DNA of 64,000 nt from JACPFJ01 sp036504875 (GCA_036504875.1 DASXUK010000067.1:1-64000); one strand, 5' to 3'; positions 16,851 through 26,815 are shown, counted from the first letter of the stretch. The notes: generated by a model from the letters alone, not told the origin. Numbers and translations: made by a program.

Positions 16851-18575
16851 TTAGTGGAATTCGCGCTGTACGCCGCCCATTGGCGAGGGCTTATAATGCC
16901 TGAGGAAGAAGTTCAGGTTTTCGCCAAGCACCTTGCGCAGGTCGGTAGGCATGACAATTGAAGAGATCGAGCCCAGGCTGAGACCTTCCTTGGGGTTCAT
17001 CAGCTCCTTTTCATAACGCAGGTTGAGCTCGGTCTCGCGGGCCTTCAGCCATTCGGCGGCTTCCTGCTCAGCATCTTTTTTTGCCAGATCATCCTTTACG
17101 CCAGCCTCGATGCGCTCCTGAATGCCACGTTTTATACGCTCGGCAACTGCGCTGCGAAGCTTGCGAAGGTCGTCTTTGTAGACGAATTCCTTTCCGGCCG
17201 GCCCCATAACCGCCAGGCGGGTAGTCGGCAGGGCCAGGACCAGATCGGCACCGGTCGGATAATTGTTATAAGAGGCATAGGCGCCACCGTAGGCATTACG
17301 GAGAATCAGCAGAATGCGGGGAGTTCTCACATCCACGATCGAATCCAGCATGGCACGGCCGGCCTGAACAATGCCGCGGGTTTCCTGTTCACGGCCCGGA
17401 AGGAACCCGGTGGTATCCTCCATAAAGATGATCGGGATGTTGTAGATATTACAGAAACGGACAAAGCGGGCAATTTTAACGGCAGAATCACAATCGATCT
17501 GCCCCGAGGAAACAGCGGAGTTGTTGGCACAGAAACCAACCACATTCCCTCCGAGACGCCCGAAGGCAGTGACTACCTCGCGCGCCCTGGTTGGTTGAAG
17601 CTCAAAATAGTCGCCGTGGTCGCAGATCTGCTGAATGATGATTGAGACGTCAAACGGGGTATTGAATCCGGTGGGCGAGTTGAAGGCCTTTTTCAAGAGG
17701 GTGTTTATTTCCCAGGTTTTGCGATCCAGGGGATCGCTGGTCGGCTGGAAGGGAGCCATGACGCTATTGTTGTCAGGCAGATAATTCAAAAGTTGAATTG
17801 CAGTTCTTAAGGCGCCTACCTCGTCTTCAACGGTTAGGTCGGCAACGCCCGATTGCCCGTGAATCTTGGGGCCGCCCAATTCCTCGGGGGTGATATCTTC
17901 GCCCAGCACCGACTTGACTACGCCCGGACCGGTTAGACCAAAGAAGGTATCATTAGGCTGGATAACAAAGCTGCCCTGACGGGGCAGGTAACTGCCACCG
18001 CCGGCATTGAAGCCGAACATACACATTATGCTGGGGACTACGCCGCTGATTTTCCTGAGAGCTGTAAAGGCTTCGGCATAGCCATCCAGACCGCCTACTC
18101 CGGCGGGCACAAAGGCGCCGGCGCTGTCGTTCATGCCGATGACCGGAATACCCTTTTCACCGGCCATATTGAAAAGCTTGGCCAGCTTGCTGCCATTGGT
18201 GGCATCAATGGAGCCGGCTCTTACCGTAAAGTCATGGCCGTACAAGGCGACATCACGACCGTTAATGTTGAGAATGCCAGTAACCAGTGAAGCACCGTCA
18301 AGGTTTTTGCCCCAGTTCTGGAACAGGATATTGGGCTCTTTGTCGGTGAGGACACGGATTCGCTCCCAAACCGTCATCCGCTTTTTGAAGTGCTGTTTCT
18401 CGATTTGGTCGATGCTTACCGATTTAACCGGTCGCTGGATCAGGTCATAGCCTTCCTTCATTGCCTCTTCGTAGCCACCTGTTGCACGGGAAATCTCGCC
18501 AGGAATATTGAATTCTACTTTTTCGGGTGGAGCAAACGGGTTTTTCAGTGAAGGTTTAATCGCTTTCTTGGACAT
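16851..18575 (-). CDS. Acyl-CoA carboxylase carboxyltransferase subunit (propionyl-CoA type)
   Basis: A 574-residue crotonase-fold carboxyltransferase with two halves: N-half GKNLDGASLVTGILNINGR, VIGMNDSAGAFVPAGVGGL, GFNAGGGSYLPRQGSFVIQP; C-half GRLGGNVVGFCANNSAVSSGQID, IPIIFMEDTTGFLPGREQE, RNAYGGAYASYNNYPTGADLVLALPTTRLAVMGPAG. It transfers CO2 from carboxybiotin to acyl-CoA. It is longer than usual (about 515) through an extended N-terminus and a charged segment before the C-terminus. The ATG at 18575 has GGAAGGA 7 bases upstream; a GTG two codons earlier is too near that site. It lies 52 bp ahead of the biotin carboxylase gene. Confidence 0.92.
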   Translation of the reverse strand: MSKKAIKPSLKNPFAPPEKVEFNIPGEISRATGGYEEAMKEGYDLIQRPVKSVSIDQIEKQHFKKRMTVWERIRVLTDKEPNILFQNWGKNLDGASLVTGILNINGRDVALYGHDFTVRAGSIDATNGSKLAKLFNMAGEKGIPVIGMNDSAGAFVPAGVGGLDGYAEAFTALRKISGVVPSIMCMFGFNAGGGSYLPRQGSFVIQPNDTFFGLTGPGVVKSVLGEDITPEELGGPKIHGQSGVADLTVEDEVGALRTAIQLLNYLPDNNSVMAPFQPTSDPLDRKTWEINTLLKKAFNSPTGFNTPFDVSIIIQQICDHGDYFELQPTRAREVVTAFGRLGGNVVGFCANNSAVSSGQIDCDSAVKIARFVRFCNIYNIPIIFMEDTTGFLPGREQETRGIVQAGRAMLDSIVDVRTPRILLILRNAYGGAYASYNNYPTGADLVLALPTTRLAVMGPAGKEFVYKDDLRKLRSAVAERIKRGIQERIEAGVKDDLAKKDAEQEAAEWLKARETELNLRYEKELMNPKEGLSLGSISSIVMPTDLRKVLGENLNFFLRHYKPSPMGGVQREFH

Positions 18576-18656
18576 ATACACATCCTTCCGGTAGTTGGAA
18601 TTTATTATCAGCGGTATTTTTTCGATTCAGATAAGACCTGAACAACAAGCGGTTAA

Positions 18657-19220
18657 CTATCTTGCAACAACCGCCAGGACCTTCACCTCTTCACCATCCT
18701 TTGAAAGAAGACGGTGTTTGAGGGTTGAGTCAAAGTAGACACAGTCACCTTCACCAAGAATAATTCGTCGATCGTCCAGAATCAGATCGGCAGTACCCTT
18801 CATGATAAAGAGAAATTCTTCTCCATCGTGACTGTAGGTATTTTCCTCCAGGACCTTTTCGGTTACGGTCAGGAGGAAAGGTTCCATCTTCTTGTTTTGT
18901 TTGTGGAAGGAAAGGGATTCATAGGAATACCCCTGACTTGTTCCTGCCCGTGAGATGACTTTTGGAATAGCCTTGCGTTCATGGGCACGCACTACTTCAA
19001 AGCGGCACTCTTCTTCGTCTTCGGCAAAAAACAAACCTATTTTAACATCAAAGAATTTGGCTATCTTTGAGAGTGTTGCTATGGGGGGTGAAACGTTATT
19101 GTTTTCTATTTGGGAGATTAGAGCTGGGGAAAATCCTGTCTCTTTGGCTACCGCCTGAAGAGTCAGTTTTTTTGCGAGGCGTAGCTTCTTAATCTTTGCC
19201 CCGATGTTGTAGTCACTCAT
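18657..19220 (-). CDS. XRE-family regulator with C-terminal cupin domain
   Basis: A 187-residue regulator. Residues 7-62 are an XRE helix-turn-helix (LRLAKKLTLQAVAKETGFSPALISQIENNNVSPP, read in two parts here: LTLQAVAKETGFSPALIS and QIENNNVSPPIATL). Residues 110-187 are a cupin beta-barrel (SHDGEEFLFIMKGTADLIL, GEGDCVYFDSTLKH) that would bind a small ligand. Regulators of this design often govern short-chain acyl metabolism. It is the first gene of the propionate unit, so control of that unit, and of itself, is the natural inference. A palindrome overlaps its promoter. Confidence 0.88.
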   Translation of the reverse strand: MSDYNIGAKIKKLRLAKKLTLQAVAKETGFSPALISQIENNNVSPPIATLSKIAKFFDVKIGLFFAEDEEECRFEVVRAHERKAIPKVISRAGTSQGYSYESLSFHKQNKKMEPFLLTVTEKVLEENTYSHDGEEFLFIMKGTADLILDDRRIILGEGDCVYFDSTLKHRLLSKDGEEVKVLAVVAR

Positions 19221-19260
19221 CCACGCCCCTAGCGAAAATAAAACCAGATTTTATGCGGGG

Positions 19261-19289
19261 TTTGTATACAATTTACCTTACATTGTCAA
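19261..19289 (-). promoter_or_regulatory. Promoter with overlapping TTGTATACAA palindrome
   Basis: On the - strand TTGACA (19289-19284) is followed after 15-17 bp by TATACA/TACAAA as -10. The perfect 10-bp palindrome TTGTATACAA (19262-19271) covers the -10 box, about 42 bp before the regulator ATG. It is a likely operator, probably for the XRE-cupin protein. Confidence 0.6.
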
Positions 19290-19352
19290 TAAAAAAAATT
19301 TATTCAGGGCGAATAATTTCAGTTTAAATAAAATAATTTATCAAAAATTAAT

Positions 19353-20639
19353 TTACTTCGAATTTAGCAGCCCACGAGCTAAAATTTGCAGGGTATGAAG
19401 GACTTCAATACTGGAACCATTCCGTTTGAGTCCATCTGAAATCTGCATCATGCAGCCTGGGCATCCAGTTGCAACAATTTGGGCGGCTGTATTGGTGATT
19501 GCTTCGCTCTTGGCCTCATTAATAGTCATCGAGGATTCATAATGGTAGACATTAAAAGTGCCTCCCAGCCCGCAACAGCGGTCGGCGCCTTCCATCTCGA
19601 CCAGCTCCACACCTGTGGTGCCTTTTAAAAGTTCTCGCGGCTGTCTGGTCAAGCCGCGGGTCCTTAAGTGACATGGATCGTGGTAGGTGATACGGATTTT
19701 TCCGCCGGCACCGGTTTCTTCCGGATTAAGCCCCAACTGCTGAAGGAGCTGAGAAGCATCCATGGTTTTGGCGGCCAGGGCATCGAGACGGGCGCGCAGT
19801 TCCGGATGGCGCTTGCCAACCACCAGCGGATACAGGCGGTGCAAAGCCCCTCCGCAGGTAGCACAGGCGGTCATGATGTAGTCAGCCTCGTACTTCTCCA
19901 ACTCGGCCAGGTTTTTCTCAGCCAGTTCATACACTGTGGCAAGGTCACCGCCGGACATACCCGGGAGCCCGCAGCACTGCTGCCCCTTGGGGATGATTAC
20001 GGTACAGCCCAGGTGGCGGAAAAGTGCCAGGGCGGCCTCACCTACTTCGGTATAGACGAAGTTGGTCATGCATCCGACAAAAAAGACCACCCGCGGCCTG
20101 CCCGGTTCGCCCGGAATCACTTCGGGATGACGATCCATAAAAGGTTTTTTAGCAATTGCCGGTATATGGCGCTGGTTGCCGACAAATGGCATCGGAAAAC
20201 GGAGCCGCAAACCGGATGTCTGAGGGACCTTCTTGAAAAAAAGCGGCCCAAGAAATGCTGCCATCTTAGCGCCCATTTTCATCCGTGAGCGGTTCTTTAT
20301 CACCTGGCCGACGGCCATGTGAAAGGTGGTCAGGCCACGTTTTTTGGCCAGGGCCTCGCGGGCGGCAATAACAATTTCGTCGGTCGGCACCTCATTGGGG
20401 CACTTTTCCACACAACTGCCGCACAACAGGCATTTGGACATAGCCAGATAGGTTTGATCATCGAGATCTATATCATCCTTGAGGATGTGCTGCGTCAGAG
20501 CTATTTTTCCGCGAGCGACAGCAGGCTCACGCTGAAAAACAGTAAAAGCCGGACAGTTGGCGCGACAGGCACCGCATTTGACACATTTTTTAAGTTGATC
20601 TTCAACCCGCTTGAGCGGATCACTGCTTTTTTCAGACAT
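19353..20639 (-). CDS. GlcF/LldE-like iron-sulfur oxidoreductase subunit (two CCG domains)
   Basis: A 428-residue cytoplasmic protein. Two ferredoxin-type 4Fe-4S motifs occur near the N-terminus (CVKCGACRANCP and CLLCGSCVEKCP), then two CCG (DUF224) cysteine-rich domains (FFVGCMTNFVY ... CCGLPG ... CATCGGAL; YHDPCHLR ... CCGLGG ... CPGCMMQ). This matches GlcF of glycolate oxidase and the HdrD-like subunits of D-lactate dehydrogenases. The FAD-binding partner (GlcD/GlpD type) is not in this window, so the substrate cannot be fixed. The start at 20639 has AAGGA upstream; the 38-residue extension lacks one. It lies downstream of trmFO, 120 bp away. Confidence 0.88.
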   Translation of the reverse strand: MSEKSSDPLKRVEDQLKKCVKCGACRANCPAFTVFQREPAVARGKIALTQHILKDDIDLDDQTYLAMSKCLLCGSCVEKCPNEVPTDEIVIAAREALAKKRGLTTFHMAVGQVIKNRSRMKMGAKMAAFLGPLFFKKVPQTSGLRLRFPMPFVGNQRHIPAIAKKPFMDRHPEVIPGEPGRPRVVFFVGCMTNFVYTEVGEAALALFRHLGCTVIIPKGQQCCGLPGMSGGDLATVYELAEKNLAELEKYEADYIMTACATCGGALHRLYPLVVGKRHPELRARLDALAAKTMDASQLLQQLGLNPEETGAGGKIRITYHDPCHLRTRGLTRQPRELLKGTTGVELVEMEGADRCCGLGGTFNVYHYESSMTINEAKSEAITNTAAQIVATGCPGCMMQISDGLKRNGSSIEVLHTLQILARGLLNSK

Positions 20640-20759
20640 TCTATCGATTCCTTTTTTAACCACAGGACAAAAAGCGCTCAAAGAACAAGTCTTATAGTAA
20701 ACAAAAAGCCCCGACAGCTCAACCCTTTTACAAGCGGTAGCAATTGAAGGCAAATGATC

Positions 20760-22058
20760 CTATGTAAGGTTCTGCCAGGCATACAGGGCCGCCAAAGCTC
20801 GTTCGGCCAGCATTGCCCGTTTTTCTTTCTTTTTCACCCGCCCTTCCAAATCAGGGAAAAGGCCGTAATTGACGTTCATAGGTTGGAAATGACGGGCATC
20901 GGCATTAGTGATATGAACCATCAATGCACCCAGGGCGGTTTCGGGGGGGGGGACAAGAAAAGGCAGGCCCTGCAATTGTCTGGCTGCGGCAATTCCAGCC
21001 AGGTAGCCGCTGGCAGCTGATTCAACATAGCCTTCCACACCGGTAATTTGTCCGGCAAAAAACAGCCGTGGATCTGCTTTGAGTTGCTGGGTGGGAAGGA
21101 GCAGGGTAGGCGAGTTGATGAAGGTGTTGCGATGCATGGAACCGAGCCGGACAAATTCAGCCTGTTCCAGTCCCGGTATCAGCCTGAAGATGCGGCGCTG
21201 TTCCGGCCAGGTCAGCTTGGTCTGAAAACCGACCAGGTTGAACATGGTCCGCTCACGATTCTCGGAACGCAACTGGATCACGGCATATGGCTCGACCCCG
21301 CTATGCGGATCAACCAGGCCGACCGGCTTCATCGGGCCGAAGCGGAGTGTCTCGGGACCACGCTCGGCCATCTCCTCCACCGGCATGCAGCCCTCGAAAT
21401 GCACGATCTTTTCGAAATCGCGGGCCGGAAACTTTTCAGACTTGACCAATTCAGCAACAAAAAGCTGATATTCATCTCTTGAGAGAGGGCAGTTGAGATA
21501 GTCGTCGCCATCCCCCTTGCCGTAACGGGAGGCGGCAAAGACCTTGGTCATGTCAAGAGATTCAGCGGTTACTATGGGGGCAATAGCATCATAAAAATAA
21601 AGATAATCATTGGTGAGTCGGGAGATGGAATTCGAGAGAAGGTCGCTGGTCAGAGGACCAGAGGCGATGATGACAGTGCCCTCAGCAGGGATTGAGGCTA
21701 CTTCGCCCCGGCTGACAGTGATCAGGGGGTGGCTGGTAACTTTGGTTGTCACGTAATCGGAAAACAGTTGTCGGTCGACCGCCAGCGCTCCACCGGCCGG
21801 TACCCGGGTAGCCTCGGCCGCTTCCATCATCAGTGATCCGCAGCGGCGCAACTCCTCTTTTAAAAGTCCGACCGCATTCTCAAGAGAATCGCCCCGCAGC
21901 GAATTGGAGCAGACCAGTTCCGCCAAGCCGGGTAGATGATGGGCCGGAGAGTATTGTTCCGGCTTCATTTCGTGAATTATTACTGCTGTACCGCGCTGGG
22001 CGGCCTGCCAGGCGGCCTCGCATCCGGCCAGTCCGCCACCGATAATAGAAATTGACAT
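20760..22058 (-). CDS. trmFO: tRNA m5U54 methyltransferase TrmFO (folate/FAD-dependent)
   Basis: A 432-residue flavoprotein. It has an FAD-binding GGGLAG at residues 7-12, then HEMKPEQYSPAH, LVCSNSLRG (hallmark of TrmFO) and GQITGVEGYVESAASG with a final folate-binding region (GALMVHITNADARHFQPMNVNYGLFP, cited in pieces: ITNADA, FQPMNVNYGLFP). It makes 5-methyluridine at tRNA position 54 with methylene-THF. It starts 4 bp after the topA stop; dprA-topA-trmFO is a conserved order. Confidence 0.97.
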   Translation of the reverse strand: MSISIIGGGLAGCEAAWQAAQRGTAVIIHEMKPEQYSPAHHLPGLAELVCSNSLRGDSLENAVGLLKEELRRCGSLMMEAAEATRVPAGGALAVDRQLFSDYVTTKVTSHPLITVSRGEVASIPAEGTVIIASGPLTSDLLSNSISRLTNDYLYFYDAIAPIVTAESLDMTKVFAASRYGKGDGDDYLNCPLSRDEYQLFVAELVKSEKFPARDFEKIVHFEGCMPVEEMAERGPETLRFGPMKPVGLVDPHSGVEPYAVIQLRSENRERTMFNLVGFQTKLTWPEQRRIFRLIPGLEQAEFVRLGSMHRNTFINSPTLLLPTQQLKADPRLFFAGQITGVEGYVESAASGYLAGIAAARQLQGLPFLVPPPETALGALMVHITNADARHFQPMNVNYGLFPDLEGRVKKKEKRAMLAERALAALYAWQNLT

Positions 22059-22062
22059 CAGG

Positions 22063-24384
22063 TTACTTTTTTTCCTTGCCGCCCTCTTTAAAGTCGCAAC
22101 CTTCTTTAGGGCATTTCAGGTACTCGCCTTCGCGCTTGGTAATCTTCTTCACCAATAGCGGAAAACCGCAGGTGGGACATTTGCGCTCTACAGGCAGGTC
22201 CCATAGGGCAAACTTGCACTGGGGATAGCGATTGCAGGAGTAAAACATCTTGCCATAGCGGGATTTTTTTTCGGTCAGCTCTCCCTCTTTACACTCGGGA
22301 CAGATCACCCCGGTTCCCCTTGGTTTTACCAAAGGCTGGATATTCTTACAGGCCGGATAACCGGAACAGGCCAGATATTTGCCGTAGCGGCCATCCTTGA
22401 TCAGCATTGGCTGACCACATTTTTCGCACTTCTCTTCGGAAACCACCACTTCGGCCGCCTCACCAGCTTTGTCTCCATCCATGCTGCGGGTGTATTTGCA
22501 GCCTTCCTGGAAACCGGAGCAGGCAATGAACTTACCACGCTTGCCCAGTTTAACCACCAAGGGTTTTCCACATTCAGGACAGGCCTCATCCGTGGCCTCG
22601 GTGGTCAGATCCGACTTGTTGACCTCGCCCTCCTTTTGCTTGAGCAACGCAACAAAGGGCTCCCAGAATTTTTTCAGAAGCGGTTTCCACTGCATTTCCC
22701 CGCGGGAAACCTGGTCCAGTTCTTCTTCCAGGCCAGCCGTGAAATTATAATCCACATACTGCGAGAAGTGGGCCACCAAAAGATCGCTGACCACCATGCC
22801 CACGTCTTCAGGGAAGAAGCGTTTCTTGTCCAGGCGGGCATATTTGCGTTCCACCAAGGTATTCATGATCGATGCATAGGTGGAAGGGCGGCCGATGCCG
22901 AATTCTTCCAGGGTTTTGACCAGAGTGGCTTCGGTGTAGCGGGGTGGCGGCTGGGTGAAGTGCTGCTCGGGAAGGATCTCATGCAGTTTCAGCAGAGCAC
23001 CTTCGGTCATGGCAGGCAGCAGTCCTTCCTTTTCCTCATCCTGGTCATCCAGCCCTTCGATGTACAGCTTCATGAAACCGGGAAAGCGGATGACCGTGCC
23101 GGCCGCACGCAGCCCGCAACGCTTGGCGCCGGCAAAGGGTCCGGTGACCGGTGCAGTGGCAAGGTCGGCACTGATATCGACCGAGGTCTGGTCCAGCAGC
23201 GCCTCGGCCATCTGACAAGCCACGGTACGCTTCCAGATCAGTTCGTAAAGTTTATATAGATCAGGGGTGAGAAACTTTTTCAGTTCCAACGGGGTCTTGG
23301 AAATATAGGTCGGACGGACGGCCTCGTGCGCCTCCTGGGCGTTTTTGGTTTTTGTCTTGAAAATACGCGGCTTAGCCAGTGCATACTCTTTGCCGTAGGC
23401 CGCCGAGATGACATCGTGCGCCTCGACAAGCGCCTGGGTAGAGAGATTAACGCTGTCGGTACGCATGTAGGTGATGAGACCAACCGTGCCTTCCTGGCCT
23501 ATGTCGATACCTTCGTACAGCTTTTGGGCCGTGGACATGGTTTTTTTGGCTGAGAATCCCAGCTTGCGGGATGCCTCCTGCTGCAGAGTCGAGGTCGTGA
23601 ATGGTGGCGAAGGGTTACGTTTTTTCTCGGTCTTGGTAACTTTCGCCACCTTATAGCTGCCCGATTGCAGAGCGGCCTTCAGACCTGTGGCTACATCATC
23701 AGCCGGAATATCGAACTTACCGAGCCTTTTTCCTCCAACCTCCACCAGACCGGCCTTGAATTCCTGCCCCGGGGCGATCCCCAAGCGAGCGGCAATCGTC
23801 CAGTATTCTTGCTCTTTAAAGGCCTGGATTTCCTTCTCACGCTCGCAAACCAGGCGCAACGCCACGGATTGAACGCGTCCGGCCGAAAGACCGTAACGGA
23901 TCTTCTTCCACAAAAAGGGGGACAGGTTGAATCCAACCAGGTAATCCAGCACTGAACGGGCCTGTTGGGCATCCACCAGCTCTTCGGCTATGGCTCGGGG
24001 GTTCTCAACGGCATGAATGATGGCGTCCTTGGTAATCTCATGAAAGACTACCCGCTGGATGTCAATGCCCGGCTTCTTCTTGTCCAGCCCCAGGGCCGCC
24101 AGCAGATGCCAGGAGATGGCCTCTCCTTCCCGGTCGGGGTCAGTTGCCAAAAGCAGGCGGTCAGCGTCTTTGAGGGCTTTTTTTATGGCATCGATGTGCT
24201 TCTTGCTTTCCGGAAGGACGTGATACTTTGGCTCAAAGTCGTTCTGTACATCAACTGATCCCTGCTTGCTGGGCAGCGCCCTGACATGACCGAATGAGGC
24301 CAGTACCTTGTAATCGGTGCCGAGAAACTTTTCTATGGTCTTGGCCTTGGCAGGCGATTCGACTATTACGAGATTTTGAGGCAT
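22063..24384 (-). CDS. topA: DNA topoisomerase I
   Basis: A 773-residue type IA topoisomerase that relaxes negative supercoils. TOPRIM domain at residues 3-120 (VIVESPAKAKTIEK; DPDREGEAISWH), the central region with GRVQSVALRL, and the active-site Tyr near residue 305 in LITYMRTDS. The C-terminus holds four zinc-ribbon repeats (CPECGKP, CEKCGQP, CPECKEG, CPTCGFP, each with a second Cys pair), as in full-length bacterial TopA. The reading frame is intact. Confidence 0.98.
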   Translation of the reverse strand: MPQNLVIVESPAKAKTIEKFLGTDYKVLASFGHVRALPSKQGSVDVQNDFEPKYHVLPESKKHIDAIKKALKDADRLLLATDPDREGEAISWHLLAALGLDKKKPGIDIQRVVFHEITKDAIIHAVENPRAIAEELVDAQQARSVLDYLVGFNLSPFLWKKIRYGLSAGRVQSVALRLVCEREKEIQAFKEQEYWTIAARLGIAPGQEFKAGLVEVGGKRLGKFDIPADDVATGLKAALQSGSYKVAKVTKTEKKRNPSPPFTTSTLQQEASRKLGFSAKKTMSTAQKLYEGIDIGQEGTVGLITYMRTDSVNLSTQALVEAHDVISAAYGKEYALAKPRIFKTKTKNAQEAHEAVRPTYISKTPLELKKFLTPDLYKLYELIWKRTVACQMAEALLDQTSVDISADLATAPVTGPFAGAKRCGLRAAGTVIRFPGFMKLYIEGLDDQDEEKEGLLPAMTEGALLKLHEILPEQHFTQPPPRYTEATLVKTLEEFGIGRPSTYASIMNTLVERKYARLDKKRFFPEDVGMVVSDLLVAHFSQYVDYNFTAGLEEELDQVSRGEMQWKPLLKKFWEPFVALLKQKEGEVNKSDLTTEATDEACPECGKPLVVKLGKRGKFIACSGFQEGCKYTRSMDGDKAGEAAEVVVSEEKCEKCGQPMLIKDGRYGKYLACSGYPACKNIQPLVKPRGTGVICPECKEGELTEKKSRYGKMFYSCNRYPQCKFALWDLPVERKCPTCGFPLLVKKITKREGEYLKCPKEGCDFKEGGKEKK

Positions 24385-24491
24385 TTTATTTTCCTTAGAA
24401 ATCTATGTGAATTAATACTGAAAAAAATTCTACCATCCAATACACAGCTGTAAATCTTCTACTGATAGCATGGCAGAACCAGAAGCTATTC

Positions 24492-25580
24492 TCAATTTAC
24501 AGCATAATGCATTCCCGGCAGAGGCGTGATCGCCCCCTTCAGTTCAAGGTGAAGTAACATAGAGGAAACCTCACCGGCTGTCAATTCAGTTTGGGCAATG
24601 ACATCATCAATATGCAATGGCGATCGCGCCAGCAGCTCATATATGGCTGCTTCTTTCGGTGAAAGGGCAAACTGCAGCTTGGCCGGGGCACTTGATCCAC
24701 GGTCAGATTTTGCTTGGTAACCAGGCAACTCTTCCAGAATATCTTCAATGCGGTCCACCAGCTTGGCCCCCTGCTTTATCAGCCGATTGCTGCCACGGCT
24801 GGAGGCAAAGGAGATGTTACCCGGCACGGCAAAAACATCGCGTCCCTGCTCCAGAGCGTATTGAGCAGTAATGAGAGATCCGCTGTTTTCGGCCGCCTCA
24901 ACCACCAGAACACCCCCAGAAAGACCGCTGATAATGCGATTACGTCTGGGAAAGTTCTCCGCCAGCGGCAGTGTTCCCAAGGGGAACTCCGAGACAAGCG
25001 CGCCCTTCTCAGCCATTTCTTCAAAAAGTTTGCGATTTTCGGGCGGGTAGATTTTATCGACTCCGCAACCCAGAACTCCTATCGTCCCGCCGCCCCCCTG
25101 CAGTGCCCCTTTGTGAGCAGCAGTATCCACACCGCGAGCCATGCCCGATACCACGATTATACCATTTTGCGCCAATCCTTCTGCCAGGCGAGCAGTGGTC
25201 AATAACCCATAGCTGGTGGCTTTACGTGAGCCCACAATTGCAATTGCCGCTGCACGAGAGACAAGCCTTCCTTTCAGATAAAAGAAGGGGGGTGGATCGG
25301 GGATCTCAAACAAGGATTTCGGGTACTCGGCCGAGGTAAAGGTTATCAGTCGTGCGCAGGCTAAACTTAGTCGTCGGCATTCCTCTTCAGCAAAAGGCTG
25401 CCAGCTATTATTACGTATAGTCTCGATTATGGCAGGGGTAATCCCCCTGACCGTTGCCAGCTCTTCCTTTGAAGCTGTCAGGGCCACCCGGGGTGATTCA
25501 AAACGCTCCAGCAGGCGGCGAAAGGTAACATTGCCGACACCAGGCACAGCCTTGAGTCCGATCCAGTGGAATTCTTCCAT
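24492..25580 (-). CDS. dprA: DNA-processing protein DprA
   Basis: A 362-residue protein of the DprA/Smf family, which loads RecA on single-stranded DNA during natural transformation. It has an N-terminal helix-hairpin-helix (GVGNVTFRRLL), a central Rossmann-like fold (AIVGSRKATSYG, VVSGMARGVDTAAHKGAL, LGCGVDKIYPPEN, FPRRNRIISGL, VEAAENSGSLITA) and a C-terminal winged helix (about 300-360). It lies upstream of topA. A weak ribosome-binding site precedes the ATG. Confidence 0.96.
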   Translation of the reverse strand: MEEFHWIGLKAVPGVGNVTFRRLLERFESPRVALTASKEELATVRGITPAIIETIRNNSWQPFAEEECRRLSLACARLITFTSAEYPKSLFEIPDPPPFFYLKGRLVSRAAAIAIVGSRKATSYGLLTTARLAEGLAQNGIIVVSGMARGVDTAAHKGALQGGGGTIGVLGCGVDKIYPPENRKLFEEMAEKGALVSEFPLGTLPLAENFPRRNRIISGLSGGVLVVEAAENSGSLITAQYALEQGRDVFAVPGNISFASSRGSNRLIKQGAKLVDRIEDILEELPGYQAKSDRGSSAPAKLQFALSPKEAAIYELLARSPLHIDDVIAQTELTAGEVSSMLLHLELKGAITPLPGMHYAVN

Positions 25581-25627
25581 GCCTAATACCTTTTATTAAT
25601 GGGAAGCTAGTCTTTCTCGTTACCTGC

Positions 25628-25657
25628 AAAAAAAAGACCGGCTGTGGGCCGGTCTTT
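25628..25657 (-). terminator. Intrinsic terminator of the LysM gene
   Basis: AAAGACCGGC (25633-25642) pairs with GCCGGTCTTT (25648-25657); on the - strand it is followed by T8. Confidence 0.93.
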
Positions 25658-25677
25658 AACAGGTTGGACAATAGAGT

Positions 25678-26697
25678 TTACCTGGTCCGGCTGGCGATCT
25701 TGTCGCCCTTATAAATAGCATCAATGCTTTTGACAACGATCGCCATCGAGGTTTTTGTTCCGGTTTCCAGTATTACCAAGGCTCCTACCAGTTCCTGGGG
25801 AAGGTGTTCGACGCGCCCCTGCACATAACGCTGGTCAAGTACCACATCCCTGACGACATAAAGCAGATTGCCCGGTTCAGCCCCCTTGGCAGTTCCCAGA
25901 TCAATATAAACGATATCACCAGCGGCAATCGTATTGGCGCCGCTATAACTTTCAATGACATATCCCTTCAGATCACGGCTGGTCATTTTAAGAGCAACTT
26001 CGCGATGTTTTCCGTTGGTATAAGGTAGCAGATAAGAACCGGGGGAGACTTCCTTGAAGGACCTGGAAATGATCGCCCGCGAGCTTTTCTGCTCGACATC
26101 GGTCAACTGCAACATTCCCAGTGGCACAATCTTGTTGCCCATGATCTCATTGGTAAAGGGATGACTGACCGATTCGCCCTTTTGGAAGATGGAGAATTTG
26201 TCGCCCGGTTTGGCGCCATTTTTCAGGCCGATATCGGTAAAAACAATGTCGTCTTCTCCAGCCACAATTCGATCATGGTGAGCACCGACAATGTATCCGG
26301 CCGGCGTGATCTCACTTCCCAGCAGGTAACCTTCACTGCCATGGAGTGTAAAGATCTTTTCTTCGGAAACTTCCTGAGAAATCTCCGCCGCCTTTCCAGC
26401 TGCGGCGTTCTGTACGCCGGTTGCAACCTCCTCTTTTGGTACAATCTCTATCCGGTCCGGGAAAACTCGCACTTTTTGCCCCGGATATATCAGGTGCGGG
26501 TTGGTGATCTGATTGTTCTTTGACCACATGTCGGGCCAGTAAAAAGGGTCCTTCAGAAATTTTTCCGACAGACCCCACAGGGTATCACCTTTTTTGATCA
26601 CATAGATGGTTGGTTCATCCTGTTCAGCTGCCGATGCCGGGCCGGGCAAAACCAAAGCAAGCGCCAATAGTAAAAGTGCGGCCACTGTTTTTTTCAT
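25678..26697 (-). CDS. LysM-domain exported protein
   Basis: A 339-residue protein with a signal peptide (MKKTVAALLLLALALVLPGPASA). One LysM domain (about residues 30-82: YVIKKGDTLWGLSEKFLKD, PDMWSKNNQI, IYPGQKVRV) binds peptidoglycan or chitin-like glycans. The remainder (about 110-339) is beta-rich and unrecognised, with repeated short strands around IVAGEDDIVFTDIG and NTIAAGDIVYIDLG, suggesting two similar subdomains. The ATG at 26697 has GAGG 6 bases before; the GTG two codons earlier would overlap that site. A terminator separates it from dprA. Confidence 0.85.
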   Translation of the reverse strand: MKKTVAALLLLALALVLPGPASAAEQDEPTIYVIKKGDTLWGLSEKFLKDPFYWPDMWSKNNQITNPHLIYPGQKVRVFPDRIEIVPKEEVATGVQNAAAGKAAEISQEVSEEKIFTLHGSEGYLLGSEITPAGYIVGAHHDRIVAGEDDIVFTDIGLKNGAKPGDKFSIFQKGESVSHPFTNEIMGNKIVPLGMLQLTDVEQKSSRAIISRSFKEVSPGSYLLPYTNGKHREVALKMTSRDLKGYVIESYSGANTIAAGDIVYIDLGTAKGAEPGNLLYVVRDVVLDQRYVQGRVEHLPQELVGALVILETGTKTSMAIVVKSIDAIYKGDKIASRTR

Positions 26698-26815
26698 AAG
26701 CACCTCAATCTCCTGATGGTTAACAACCTGAATTACCGCTCTTAGTCAGCAAATAAAGAATAAACTGACCTAAGATTCGGGAGGTGTACCTAATAAACCT
26801 GAATACGGATATTCT

